Below, piece by piece: positions 1 to 6,392 of a stretch of 9,158 nt of DNA. The stretch's first letter is position 1. Each line of letters starts with the position of its first letter. Source of the DNA: Bacteroidales bacterium (lineage in GTDB: Bacteria > Bacteroidota > Bacteroidia > Bacteroidales > ML635J-15); assembly GCA_028697515.1 (NCBI GenBank), contig JAQVEY010000068.1, positions 1 through 9,158 of the forward strand, written 5' to 3'. The position numbers were made by a program, and so were the translations under genes. The notes beneath the pieces were generated by a model. That model was not told where the DNA came from. It saw only the letters and a program-made list of their open reading frames with translations, and searched no databases.

Positions 1-1
1 A

Positions 2-313
2 TGTGAAAAAATTATGAAGTTCTCAATTTTGAGCGAAGGGCTTGAATTCGGAAACGCAATAATTAAAGCTGCTATTGAAAACAAAAACATAATAATTATT
101 GACGAAGTAGGCCTGATGGAATTGCAAAATAGAGGCTGGTACCAATCAATTGGAAATATTAAAAAATTACAAAACAAAATCTTTATTATAACTGCAAGAG
201 ACATATTTGTAGATGAATTAATAGAAAAATTTCAGTGGAAAAGTTCCAGAATTATAAATATTAGCAATAGTAAACCTGAGATTCTGGCTAAAGATATTGT
301 GGAAAGTATTTAA
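2..313 (+). CDS. THEP1-type nucleoside-triphosphatase, 3' part only
   Basis: This is the C-terminal part of a small P-loop NTPase of the THEP1 family (archaeal/bacterial nucleotide triphosphatases). The frame is open from base 2 with no stop, so the ATG at 14 is probably internal and the gene begins before the window. The diagnostic segment is IIIIDEVGLMEL, about 31-42 residues in, which matches the family's Walker B signature (hydrophobic stretch, then DE-[IV]-G-x-MEL). The Walker A loop expected in the N-terminal half is outside the window. The family hydrolyses nucleoside triphosphates in vitro and its cellular role is not settled. The visible part ends normally with TAA, 7 bases before a degenerate palindromic repeat. 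Family assignment is fairly sure; substrate is unknown. Confidence 0.8.
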   Translation, partial: CEKIMKFSILSEGLEFGNAIIKAAIENKNIIIIDEVGLMELQNRGWYQSIGNIKKLQNKIFIITARDIFVDELIEKFQWKSSRIINISNSKPEILAKDIVESI

Positions 314-320
314 ATAGTAT

Positions 321-350
321 ACTCCCACGCGTCTGAAGAAGAGCGGGAGT
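321..350. repeat. Degenerate copy of the GC-rich palindromic element
   Basis: The left arm ACTCCCACGCGTC is the same as in the hairpin at 3951-3992. The right arm, ending GAGCGGGAGT, has drifted: pairing with the left arm leaves three mismatches, although the outer ACTCCC/GGGAGT ends still pair. It lies just after the stop of the THEP1 gene and is far more GC-rich than its surroundings. There is no T-tract, so a terminator role is not evident. It is best read as a worn member of a dispersed repeat family. Confidence 0.7.
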
Positions 351-425
351 TCTGGGATTTCAAAAATTTCAAAGAAATAAGCTATTTTGTAAATAAATTC
401 ATTTCAATATAAATGGATATTATTT

Positions 426-433
426 TATATTTG
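426..433 (+). promoter_or_regulatory. Candidate -7 box for the secreted repeat protein gene
   Basis: TATATTTG fits the Bacteroidota -7 consensus TAnnTTTG and lies 25 bases before the ATG at 459. Only a weak -33 match (TTTC at 402-405, 20 bases upstream) accompanies it, so this is a plausible but unproven promoter. The rest of the 314-458 gap shows nothing else beyond the repeat at 321-350. Confidence 0.45.
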
Positions 434-458
434 TTTTCAAATTAGTAAAAGTTAAGCC

Positions 459-2330
459 ATGAAAAACTCAAAAAAGAAAACTAACGGATTACTAAATGTA
501 ATTTCAGTTCTTGCTTTGTTAATTTTATTAACGAATAGCGTAATTTCCCAGACTGTTCTGGAAGGGGATTATTTGATTAGCCTAATCGGCAAAAACAAAT
601 CTTATCCTGAGATAAAAACAATACTTAAAAACTAAGATTATAAATTTACTGACAAAAATAAAACCGGTATTTACACTTCTATTGACATGGGAATATCGTT
701 GCAGTTTGATGATGAAGGCACTCTCGTTGTCATTACTTTAGCACATGAACATTATTCAATGCAGAGATTTTATGGGAAACTGCCCGGCGGGTACAAATTT
801 TCAAATATTTTAAATGCGAAAGAATTCGAGTGGAGAAAAAGTACCATCGGAACTCCAATGCTAAGTCACTATAAAGATGTAGAATTAAAAATGGTTTTTA
901 AATCTGAAGGAGTAATTAGCGAGTTGCAAATCTCAATGCTGGAGGATAGTCCTTTTATTCGTAAAGAAGGTGAAGGCGTTCCAGATAATACAATAAGAGA
1001 ATACCCATCTATAAAATATCAGGGTGATTATTTTTGTGAAATTTTAGGTAAAAAGGTCACTGATACGGATGTGCAGGAATTCCTAAATAGTCAAGAATTG
1101 AACATTAGAGTTGAAGAATATATAAATAATAACAAGGAGTACGTATCACCTGACTATGGTTTTAGAATTTACACAAATAATGGAATAATTTATAAAGTAG
1201 TACTATACAATAATTATTACAAGACTGAATTATATAAGGGACTTTTGCCAGGAGATTTAAGTTTTGATGAAATTTTTGAATCTGAAAAAATCACATGGAT
1301 AAATACAGAGGAAAAGTATCAGACCATATATAATGATTGTCGACTCGAATTGGTAATGGCAAAAAACAGTAATGAATTACAAAGCCTTGTAATTGATAAA
1401 GATGATAACAATCTTAAAAGGTTTTTTGAAGGTGATATATCATTACCGGATGGTGACAATTGGATTGACCTGTTTTTTTGTACTACCTACGATCGAAAAT
1501 TCATAAACATAATTGGCAACACAAAAAATGGCTTTGAATACGACAAATACAATAACTCATATGTATCAAAAAAGAAAGGCGTGAGGATATATATTGGGGG
1601 TAATTATCAAATAGGATCTATATATCTATTTAATAATTATGAAAACACCGAACCATACACTGGCAAACTACCGGGTGGGTGCAGTTTTACAGATATTTTA
1701 TCTTCAGGTAAGATTAGTTTTAATAAAAATGGAAATAACTATGAGGCAATTTTTGACAATTATAAAATTGTTATCTGGGGACCTGATGATAAAACTATAG
1801 GTTATTGTAGTATTGAACGCTATGATAAAAATGCTATTACTAATATTGAGGATGGAACATTGAGTACAACAAATTATGATAATGAGGTTGATACATATAC
1901 AAGCACGAGTTATTCTGATGATATATCAATAGATTACGCTTCACAGCAATATATCGATGGTTTTATTAAAAAGGGGTCAACTTTTGTAAAAAAACACAGC
2001 ATAAGGCAGGTAGGTGGCGGAGAATATTATACAACGCGAGTCGACTTTTCAATGTACACAGGTTCGATATACGCTATTATTGTTATCTATACTAAGGAAG
2101 GAGTTAGAAAGTTGGAAACAGAACTGAATGGTAATGATGTTGAGAAATTAGATTTAACTCCTGATTTGAATCAAAGTACAGATGATTTCCTTATTAAATC
2201 TTTTTTTACAAAAACAACTATGGATTTTAATGCAACATTTGAGGCAACAATTTACTTTTCTGATGATTACACTAACATAGACCGTAAATACAAGGATATG
2301 GATATATTAATTTTAAGGAAAAAAGAATAG
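459..2330 (+). pseudogene. Secreted three-repeat protein of unknown function, interrupted by in-frame TAA
   Basis: One frame runs from the ATG at 459 to the TAG ending at 2330 (623 positions) with a single stop, TAA at 633-635 (position 59). The piece before it (459-635) supplies a signal peptide: a lysine-rich start, a hydrophobic core at about residues 14-24, then a likely cut near SVISQ. The piece after it is open throughout; its first ATG is at 687. The protein contains three diverged repeats of roughly 120-125 residues, each with a YxGxLPGG-type motif (residues 105-111, 259-266 and 400-407) followed by a [YLC]xF...I motif. A distinct C-terminal region of about 155 residues follows. Repeat 1 (from GDYL, residue 36) aligns without gaps to repeat 2 (from GDYF, residue 189), and the stop falls opposite a Gln encoded by CAA at 1092-1094, suggesting a single CAA to TAA change. 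Without read-through, the 687-2330 part would lack an export signal. I do not recognise the family. The lipoprotein gene 40 bases downstream is probably co-transcribed. Confidence 0.75.
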
Positions 2331-2370
2331 CTTTACATTTTACACTTCATCTTGGAATGTTATTATTTGC

Positions 2371-2982
2371 ATGAAAACAAAAATACTGCTCATAGGTTTA
2401 ATTTTGTTAATGACGTTTTATTCTTGTAAACCAATAATGTACGGAATATACGGGATAAAAAAACCTGATGTTGAAAATGAGGAGTCAATTAAGTGCAAAG
2501 CGATTAAATTCGGTTTGGATACGTCAAATATTGTTACGGTTAACGAGTACGATTATCTGCAAGTGATGAAAGGGCAGGGAATACCTGATTGTGAAATCTT
2601 TGATAGAAACGGACATTTTATCAATTATCGCCAAACAAATTCAGAATGTAACGCAGGCCTTTTTGAGTTTATTCCAAATTTGAAAACAGATACATTATAC
2701 ATAACAAACGATAGCATATTACTTGAAAATAAAATGAGTAAATTCAGGGATTTTAATGGTAATACGTTACAAAAAATAGAGAATGCCGATTTTTATGTGC
2801 TGATATATTGGACAGTTTGGACGGGGAAATTAAATAAAGACCATGTTAAGATATGGGAGAATTTGGCATATAGCAATAAAAATTGTACAATTACAGTAAT
2901 TAAAGTTAATCTTGATATGCAAGAGTATTGGAACGAGCAAGAACTTGAAAAAATTTATGATTTCATGAGGAAAGCAAAATAA
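2371..2982 (+). CDS. Lipoprotein with a degenerate thioredoxin-like segment
   Basis: The 203-residue product starts with a classic lipoprotein signal: MKTK, a hydrophobic stretch, then TFYSC, with the lipidated cysteine at residue 19. It is therefore predicted to be membrane-anchored. Near residues 143-183 the sequence FYVLIYWTVWTGKLN, followed by a helix-like stretch and TVIKVNLD, resembles the strand-WCxxC-helix-strand core of TlpA/redoxin proteins. The positions of the two catalytic cysteines are Thr and Leu (WTGKL instead of WCxxC), so disulfide chemistry is not expected. The fold assignment is an inference from pattern only. The gene follows the interrupted secreted protein by 40 bases on the same strand, with no clear promoter of its own, so the two probably form an operon. 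Function is unknown. Confidence 0.7.
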   Translation: MKTKILLIGLILLMTFYSCKPIMYGIYGIKKPDVENEESIKCKAIKFGLDTSNIVTVNEYDYLQVMKGQGIPDCEIFDRNGHFINYRQTNSECNAGLFEFIPNLKTDTLYITNDSILLENKMSKFRDFNGNTLQKIENADFYVLIYWTVWTGKLNKDHVKIWENLAYSNKNCTITVIKVNLDMQEYWNEQELEKIYDFMRKAK

Positions 2983-3002
2983 GTACATTTTTTCTAATGT
3001 AC
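2983..3002. repeat. Perfect 7-bp inverted repeat just after the lipoprotein stop
   Basis: GTACATT (2983-2989) and AATGTAC (2996-3002) are exact reverse complements separated by six bases. The repeat starts at the first base after the TAA. It could end transcription of the preceding operon, but there is no T-run after it and the stem is AT-rich, so a terminator role is only a guess. Confidence 0.4.
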
Positions 3003-3085
3003 GAATTAATGAGAGCTAAGTGTTAGCATTAAAAAGATATAATTAGAACATGTAGTCCCGTGTATATTCAGATGCTAGGGAATGC

Positions 3086-3103
3086 GAGGATTGGCTTATC
3101 CTC
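3086..3103. repeat. Small hairpin over the 3' end of yaaA
   Basis: GAGGAT (3086-3091) and ATCCTC (3098-3103) pair perfectly around a six-base loop and include the yaaA stop codon. It may help define the 3' end of the yaaA message, but the stem is short and no T-tract follows on the minus strand. Confidence 0.3.
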
Positions 3104-3854
3104 TTACAAAAATCCATTTCTGATTATCCGACCTCTCAGGTGAGAATTTATATCCGTTTACTTCTGCTGTTTTTAGAGATTCGGGATTTTCAATCCTGTT
3201 TTTAATTATATATCTTGTCATTGCTCCTCTGGCATTTTTTGCGTAAACGGTTAACATTCTGTATTTCCCTTTATAATTGTCGAGAAACTGTGGGGTAATT
3301 ATTCGGACATCAAGAATCTTTTTGTTCAAAGATTTAAAATATTCATCTGAGGCAAGATTTATTATTACAGGGCTCTGCAAATCTTTCTTTATCTGATTAG
3401 TAATTTTATCTCCCCAGAATTTATAGAGGTTGTCCATGCCTCCAACTTTTAGTTTAATTCCCATTTCGAGGCGGTATGGCTGAATAAGATCCAGAGGTCG
3501 CAAAACACCGTAAAAACCAGATAAAATTCGCAAATGTTTTTGAGCAAACTGCAAATCATCTTCAGAAAAATCACTTGTACTTAATCCCCGATAAACCTCG
3601 CCAACATACACAGAAATAGCTTGTTTTGCAGGCACCTCAGACGGAAAGTCTTTCATTTCACGAAATCTTTTATAATTCAAATCTGCCAGTGCCGGACTGA
3701 TTGACATTAACTCCTGTAGATCGTTTGCATTAAGTTTCGACAATACATCCAGTAATTCATTTGTTTCATTTGCAAAAACAGGCTCGCTTATCTTATCACT
3801 TATTGCCGGAGTTTCAAAATCAAGACTCTTTGCCGGAGAAAGTAATACTATCAT
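3096..3854 (-). CDS. yaaA: Peroxide stress protein YaaA (UPF0246 family)
   Basis: The 252-residue protein is of normal length for the YaaA/UPF0246 family. It begins MIVLLSPAKSLDF, the family's N-terminal signature. Other conserved blocks are LSGFYGVLRPLDLIQPYRLEMG (111-132), INLASDEYF (165-173), the NARGAMTRYII segment (207-217) and the C-terminal FSPERS...W.F.R end. In E. coli, YaaA is induced by OxyR and limits damage from peroxide by lowering free intracellular iron; it is cytosolic and has DNA-binding ability reported for its fold. A similar role here is inferred from the family. The gene is transcribed alone, divergently from the cupin gene, across a repeat-rich 322-base gap in which I found no convincing promoter for it. 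Family assignment is secure. Confidence 0.95.
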   Translation of the reverse strand: MIVLLSPAKSLDFETPAISDKISEPVFANETNELLDVLSKLNANDLQELMSISPALADLNYKRFREMKDFPSEVPAKQAISVYVGEVYRGLSTSDFSEDDLQFAQKHLRILSGFYGVLRPLDLIQPYRLEMGIKLKVGGMDNLYKFWGDKITNQIKKDLQSPVIINLASDEYFKSLNKKILDVRIITPQFLDNYKGKYRMLTVYAKNARGAMTRYIIKNRIENPESLKTAEVNGYKFSPERSDNQKWIFVRG

Positions 3855-3950
3855 AATATTAAAATTTAATCAAAAAATAAATTTATAAATAAATAACATT
3901 AAAGGGATTTATTTGTTCTGAAATTGTAATAATTTTTATCATCCTGTGGG

Positions 3951-3992
3951 CTCAGCACTCCCACGCGTCTGAAGACGCGCGGGAGTGCTGAG
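3951..3992. repeat. Long GC-rich hairpin, first copy
   Basis: Two 19-base arms (3951-3969 and 3974-3992) pair at 18 of 19 positions around a TGAA loop; the only mismatch is an A opposite C. The inner part (CTCCCACGCGTC and GACGCGCGGGAG) is shared with the hairpin at 4084-4125. The outer seven bases (CTCAGCA with TGCTGAG) are specific to this copy yet still fully complementary. It lies between divergent genes, so it does not act as a simple terminator for either. Confidence 0.85.
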
Positions 3993-4010
3993 AAGTCTGA
4001 GCTCCCTACA

Positions 4011-4090
4011 CTCCCGGCGTCTTACCTGAATTCCCGCGTCTCTTACCTGAGCTCCCGCTCTTACCTGAACTCCCGCGTGTCTTACCTTCT
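4011..4090. repeat. Array of four degenerate 18-21 base direct repeats
   Basis: Four head-to-tail units start at 4011, 4031, 4052 and 4070, with the approximate consensus CTCCCGCGTCTTACCTGAA. Each resembles a left arm of the neighbouring hairpins without its right arm, so none can fold alone. A shorter remnant (GAGCTCCC, near 3999-4006) precedes the first unit. The array abuts the second hairpin, whose left arm continues the pattern. It looks like hairpin elements decayed by deletion, or slippage products of them. The 3855-4176 gap otherwise holds only AT-rich sequence. Confidence 0.75.
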
Positions 4091-4125
4091 CTCCCGCGCG
4101 TCTTCAGACGCGTGGGAGAGAAGGT
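4084..4125. repeat. Long GC-rich hairpin, second copy in inverted orientation
   Basis: Arms of 19 bases (4084-4102 and 4107-4125) pair at 18 of 19 positions around a TTCA loop. The core is the reverse complement of that at 3951-3992, so the two hairpins face each other. The outer arms (ACCTTCT with AGAAGGT) differ from the first copy but still pair perfectly. Confidence 0.85.
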
Positions 4126-4176
4126 TTATAAAAACATAATAAATCAGAAATATTTTCACTATTTTTACTTCAAAAA

Positions 4177-4680
4177 ATGCAAACCGAAATTCAACAAATA
4201 GTTAATAAATTAGAGCTTCTGCCACACCCCGAAGGCGGTTTTTATCGTGAGACTTACCGTGCTAACATGATTATACCACAAAGTATTTTGGGCAAGGAAT
4301 TCTCAGCAAACAGAAATGTCAGTACTTGCATATATTTTATGCTAACATCTGATAGCTTTTCGGCTTTTCATCGTATTAAACAAGACGAAATATGGCATTT
4401 TTATCGTGGTTCGGCATTAAATCTATATTTGATAAGTCCGGTTGGGGAGTTTTCGGTGCTAAAGATTGGAAATGATATTCTGAATGATGAGGTTCCGCAA
4501 TTTGTTGTACCCGCCGAATATTGGTTTGCTGCTGAAGTTGTCGAAAAAGATTCATTTTCGCTAGTAGGTTGTACTGTAGCCCCGGGTTTTGATTTTACAG
4601 ATTTTGAACTTGCAGAAAAAGAAACGCTGTGTAAACTATTTTCTCAACATAAGGAAATTGTTGAAAAATTTTGCCGTTAA
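4177..4680 (+). CDS. Cupin superfamily protein (DUF985, Cupin_5)
   Basis: The 167-residue protein has the length and motif order of the DUF985/Cupin_5 family. These are LLPHPEGGFYRETYRA near residues 14-29, FSAFHRIKQDEIWHFYRGSAL (61-81) with the cupin His/Glu positions, the VPAEYWFAAE block (111-120) and GCTVAPGFDFTDFEL (131-145). Cupins of this type are compact cytosolic beta-barrels related to yeast YML079w; no general biochemical reaction is agreed for the family, so substrate should not be assumed. There is no signal peptide. The start at 4177 leaves the HPEGG motif at the usual distance from the N terminus. The gene converges on the hip operon with only 21 bases between the stop codons. 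Confidence 0.92.
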   Translation: MQTEIQQIVNKLELLPHPEGGFYRETYRANMIIPQSILGKEFSANRNVSTCIYFMLTSDSFSAFHRIKQDEIWHFYRGSALNLYLISPVGEFSVLKIGNDILNDEVPQFVVPAEYWFAAEVVEKDSFSLVGCTVAPGFDFTDFELAEKETLCKLFSQHKEIVEKFCR

Positions 4681-4701
4681 AATTGGCTTACAAATGTTAT
4701 G

Positions 4702-4923
4702 TTACTTTAAAAACAGTTTTAGTCTTTTATTATAAGCTTGTAAATAACTGCTTTTTGTTGAATCATCCATATATGATGAACAGATCATCATTTCAACTTT
4801 TTGCGATACTGATGTAAAATGTTTGATGATTTCTGAAACAAGATTTCTACTAAGTTCTGCCTCTTGTGCAAGTTTTAAAAACTTTTGTCTGATTTTACCT
4901 GAGTTCATATTTTGGGGTAACAA
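4702..4923 (-). pseudogene. Detached C-terminal tail of the HipT-like kinase
   Basis: This stretch is in the same frame as the kinase at 4924-5685 and directly follows its TGA (4926-4924); the first codon after the stop is TTG. The 73 residues (LLPQNMNSGKIRQ onward) form helices that look like the C-terminal tail of HipA-family kinases, including the usual final segment of SSYMDDSTKSSYLQAYNKR type. Adding it to the kinase gives 327 positions, close to the roughly 335 of E. coli HipT. TTG could in theory start translation, but the tail has no independent function that I know of. Confidence 0.75.
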
Positions 4924-5685
4924 TCAGTTTTCAAGGGCAAAATCCTTATCGTCAATATGAATTCTACTGTTTAAAAGATCGTATGCCGGACTTAGTTTAA
5001 AATCACCAAATGGAGTTTCGCTAAGCGAAAAGTTTTTATAATGTGCATCACCATTTGAAAAAAGATAATTAAATAATACTAATTTAAATAACTTGTGAGA
5101 TTCGACTTTATATGATGGGCAAAATCTTTTAAGAATATGGAATAACTCCAAATAGTTTCCAAGATATTTGTAGTTTTCTCCATGTGTTTGAGGAGTTCTT
5201 CCTGCTAAAGATGCAAAATCTTCCTGCGATTTCCTGCTTCCATCAGTATTTATATCAAATCTTTTGGTAATATATGCAGGAAAACCATCTTTAAAAAATA
5301 TCAGAGCATTTGCCGCTGTTTCAATACCATAAACCTGACTGGCAATTTGCATTGTAAGATGTTCATTTGCAGGCATTTGTGAAGACTTTTTGCCAAATGA
5401 AGGAATTGGCTTTAGGATATGTGTTCCCTTTTCTCCTTCGTTGACGAGTCTAAGTTTATTCTTTTCAAGTAATAAAGAAAATTTTTCCTGAACTCCTGAT
5501 ATTGAAACTCTATGCATATTCCTTTCAAATATACTTCTAAGCTCGTCATTTCCAGTTGGTGAATTATAATCCAAAACATGATTCACTTTTCTTCCTGAAA
5601 ACAATTTATTCAAACATTTCCGGCTGTATGTATTATATCCTTCAGCTAGTGTGCCCGGGCAATATTTTATGTCTGGTATATTCAT
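4924..5685 (-). CDS. hipT: HipT-like Ser/Thr kinase toxin, truncated by in-frame TGA
   Basis: The 253-residue product carries the HipA kinase core. SISGVQEK (61-68) matches the Gly-rich loop and the SIS pair whose serines are autophosphorylated in E. coli HipT. ILKP (90-93) carries the nucleotide-binding Lys92. NGDAHYKN (211-218) is the catalytic loop with Asp213 and Asn218, and SPAYDLL (232-238) supplies the metal-binding Asp236. Known HipA/HipT toxins phosphorylate aminoacyl-tRNA synthetases (GltX or TrpS) and halt growth; the target here is unknown. The HipA N-terminal subdomain is absent and is encoded by the gene just upstream (TAA, two bases, ATG), as in HipBST. The ORF stops at TGA after DKDFALEN, and the in-frame continuation encodes the missing tail. 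A Gly codon (GGA) changed to TGA would explain it. The catalytic residues survive, but loss of the C-terminal helices may inactivate or destabilise the kinase. Confidence 0.85.
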   Translation of the reverse strand: MNIPDIKYCPGTLAEGYNTYSRKCLNKLFSGRKVNHVLDYNSPTGNDELRSIFERNMHRVSISGVQEKFSLLLEKNKLRLVNEGEKGTHILKPIPSFGKKSSQMPANEHLTMQIASQVYGIETAANALIFFKDGFPAYITKRFDINTDGSRKSQEDFASLAGRTPQTHGENYKYLGNYLELFHILKRFCPSYKVESHKLFKLVLFNYLFSNGDAHYKNFSLSETPFGDFKLSPAYDLLNSRIHIDDKDFALEN

Positions 5686-5687
5686 GT

Positions 5688-6011
5688 TTAAACAGATTTG
5701 ACAATTTGCACTGCACCAATACTGTCGTTTTCGGCAACAGTCATAAGTAAACCGAAATGGTCATTACTATCAATATGCTTTTGGCTACATATAACATTTT
5801 TATTTGTGCCTTCCGGTAACATATTATAAAAAAACGGGAACAGGAATTCGCTGACATGCGATATCGTGCTTTTAGGCAATGTTAAACTGATAGATTGCTT
5901 ACTGCTGTCTGTTATCCAACTATCTGAATACGTAAAATTAAAACTACCATCGTCTAGTTGAATTAATTCTCCTGCTTCTTCGTTTTTGAATAATACTTTT
6001 GCTTTTCTCAT
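5688..6011 (-). CDS. hipS: HipS-like antitoxin (HipA N-terminal subdomain protein)
   Basis: This 107-residue protein corresponds to the stand-alone HipA N-terminal subdomain (Couple_hipA type). Motifs visible are FNFTYSDSW (24-32), ISLTLP (41-46), FFYNMLPEG (60-68) and AENDSIGAVQI (93-103), all typical of the start of HipA proteins. In the E. coli O127 HipBST system the equivalent HipS (about 104 residues) is the antitoxin that restrains HipT, while HipB supports DNA binding; the same division is inferred here from order and length. Its ATG overlaps the regulator's stop as ATGA (6011-6008), and the kinase start follows the stop by two bases, so the three are translationally coupled. The alternative view, a broken single-chain hipA, is less likely because both junctions are clean start/stop couplings. 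Confidence 0.85.
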   Translation of the reverse strand: MRKAKVLFKNEEAGELIQLDDGSFNFTYSDSWITDSSKQSISLTLPKSTISHVSEFLFPFFYNMLPEGTNKNVICSQKHIDSNDHFGLLMTVAENDSIGAVQIVKSV

Positions 6012-6217
6012 TTATCAAGTGGTATTTCTTTGACTTTTATACAAATCTCTAAACCTAAAACATCGCAAATTTTTTCTATAGTTTGCAAAGTAGGGTTCCC
6101 CTTTCCGCTCTCGAATTGTTTTAGTGTTCGCAATCCTACGTCTGATAATTCTGCCAATACAGATTGTGTTACATGAAGCATTTCACGTCTCTCTTTGATT
6201 GTATTTATAATATCCAT
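6008..6217 (-). CDS. hipB: HipB-like Xre-family transcriptional regulator
   Basis: The 69-residue protein is a compact Xre/Cro-type helix-turn-helix protein: TQSVLAELSDVGLRTLKQFESG (17-38) covers the two DNA-contact helices, followed by the usual GNPTLQTIEKICDVLGL helices (40-56). It begins the operon, 4 bases into the next gene (ATGA overlap). By analogy with HipB, it should dimerise, repress its own promoter and assemble with HipS and HipT. The palindrome over the -7 box at 6241-6258 is its likely binding site, which is inference. The short charged tail after the HTH is similar in length to other Bacteroidota HipB proteins. Confidence 0.88.
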   Translation of the reverse strand: MDIINTIKERREMLHVTQSVLAELSDVGLRTLKQFESGKGNPTLQTIEKICDVLGLEICIKVKEIPLDK

Positions 6218-6240
6218 AAAGTGTATTATATTGCTTTTTG

Positions 6241-6258
6241 TTATGCAAAATTACATAA
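6241..6258. promoter_or_regulatory. Palindromic operator over the hip -7 box
   Basis: TTATG (6241-6245) and CATAA (6254-6258) are perfect reverse complements with eight bases between them, and those eight bases are exactly the -7 box. The 5-8-5 layout equals that of the E. coli HipB operators (TATCC, 8 bases, GGATA), though the bases differ. Single half sites occur at 6215-6219 (CATAA, over the start codon) and 6302-6306 (TTATG). Confidence 0.6.
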
Positions 6259-6276
6259 TATTTCTAAATATACAAA
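6246..6276 (-). promoter_or_regulatory. Consensus Bacteroidota promoter of the hip operon
   Basis: On the minus strand TTTG (6276-6273) is followed after exactly 19 bases by TAATTTTG (6253-6246), a full match to TTTG-N19-TAnnTTTG. Transcription would begin near 6240, giving a leader of roughly 23 bases before the hipB ATG. Confidence 0.75.
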
Positions 6277-6392
6277 TAAATATGCTATAAAACGCACTTT
6301 ATTATGTATTTTGATTCTTTTCATGAAGAAGAGGGTTGATAAATCATTTTAAGGCTCAATTTTTGATGCAAGCCTAACCTAAAATTATTAAG

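Noticed and set aside
14..313. Complete 99-residue protein starting at ATG 14
   Set aside because: The frame is open to the window edge and the family needs a Walker A domain upstream, so this ATG is internal.
4011..4090. CRISPR or tandem minisatellite in the yaaA-cupin gap
   Set aside because: Units are degenerate, of unequal length, and without spacers; they are better explained as truncated hairpin arms.
3951..4125. Pair of Rho-independent terminators
   Set aside because: They lie between two genes that diverge from this gap, so no transcript ends there, and no T-tract follows either stem.
459..5685. Stop-codon reassignment or programmed read-through
   Set aside because: The two internal stops differ (TAA and TGA). 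TAA and TGA also end intact genes here: TAA for yaaA, cupin and hipS, TGA for hipB. No selenocysteine context is visible; two mutations or sequencing errors are simpler.
5556..5750. Plus-strand ORF of 64 codons
   Set aside because: It is antisense to the kinase and hipS genes, with no promoter or recognisable protein features.
6164..6352. Plus-strand ORF of 62 codons across the hip promoter
   Set aside because: It overlaps hipB antisense and the hip promoter; its composition is that of AT-rich intergenic sequence.
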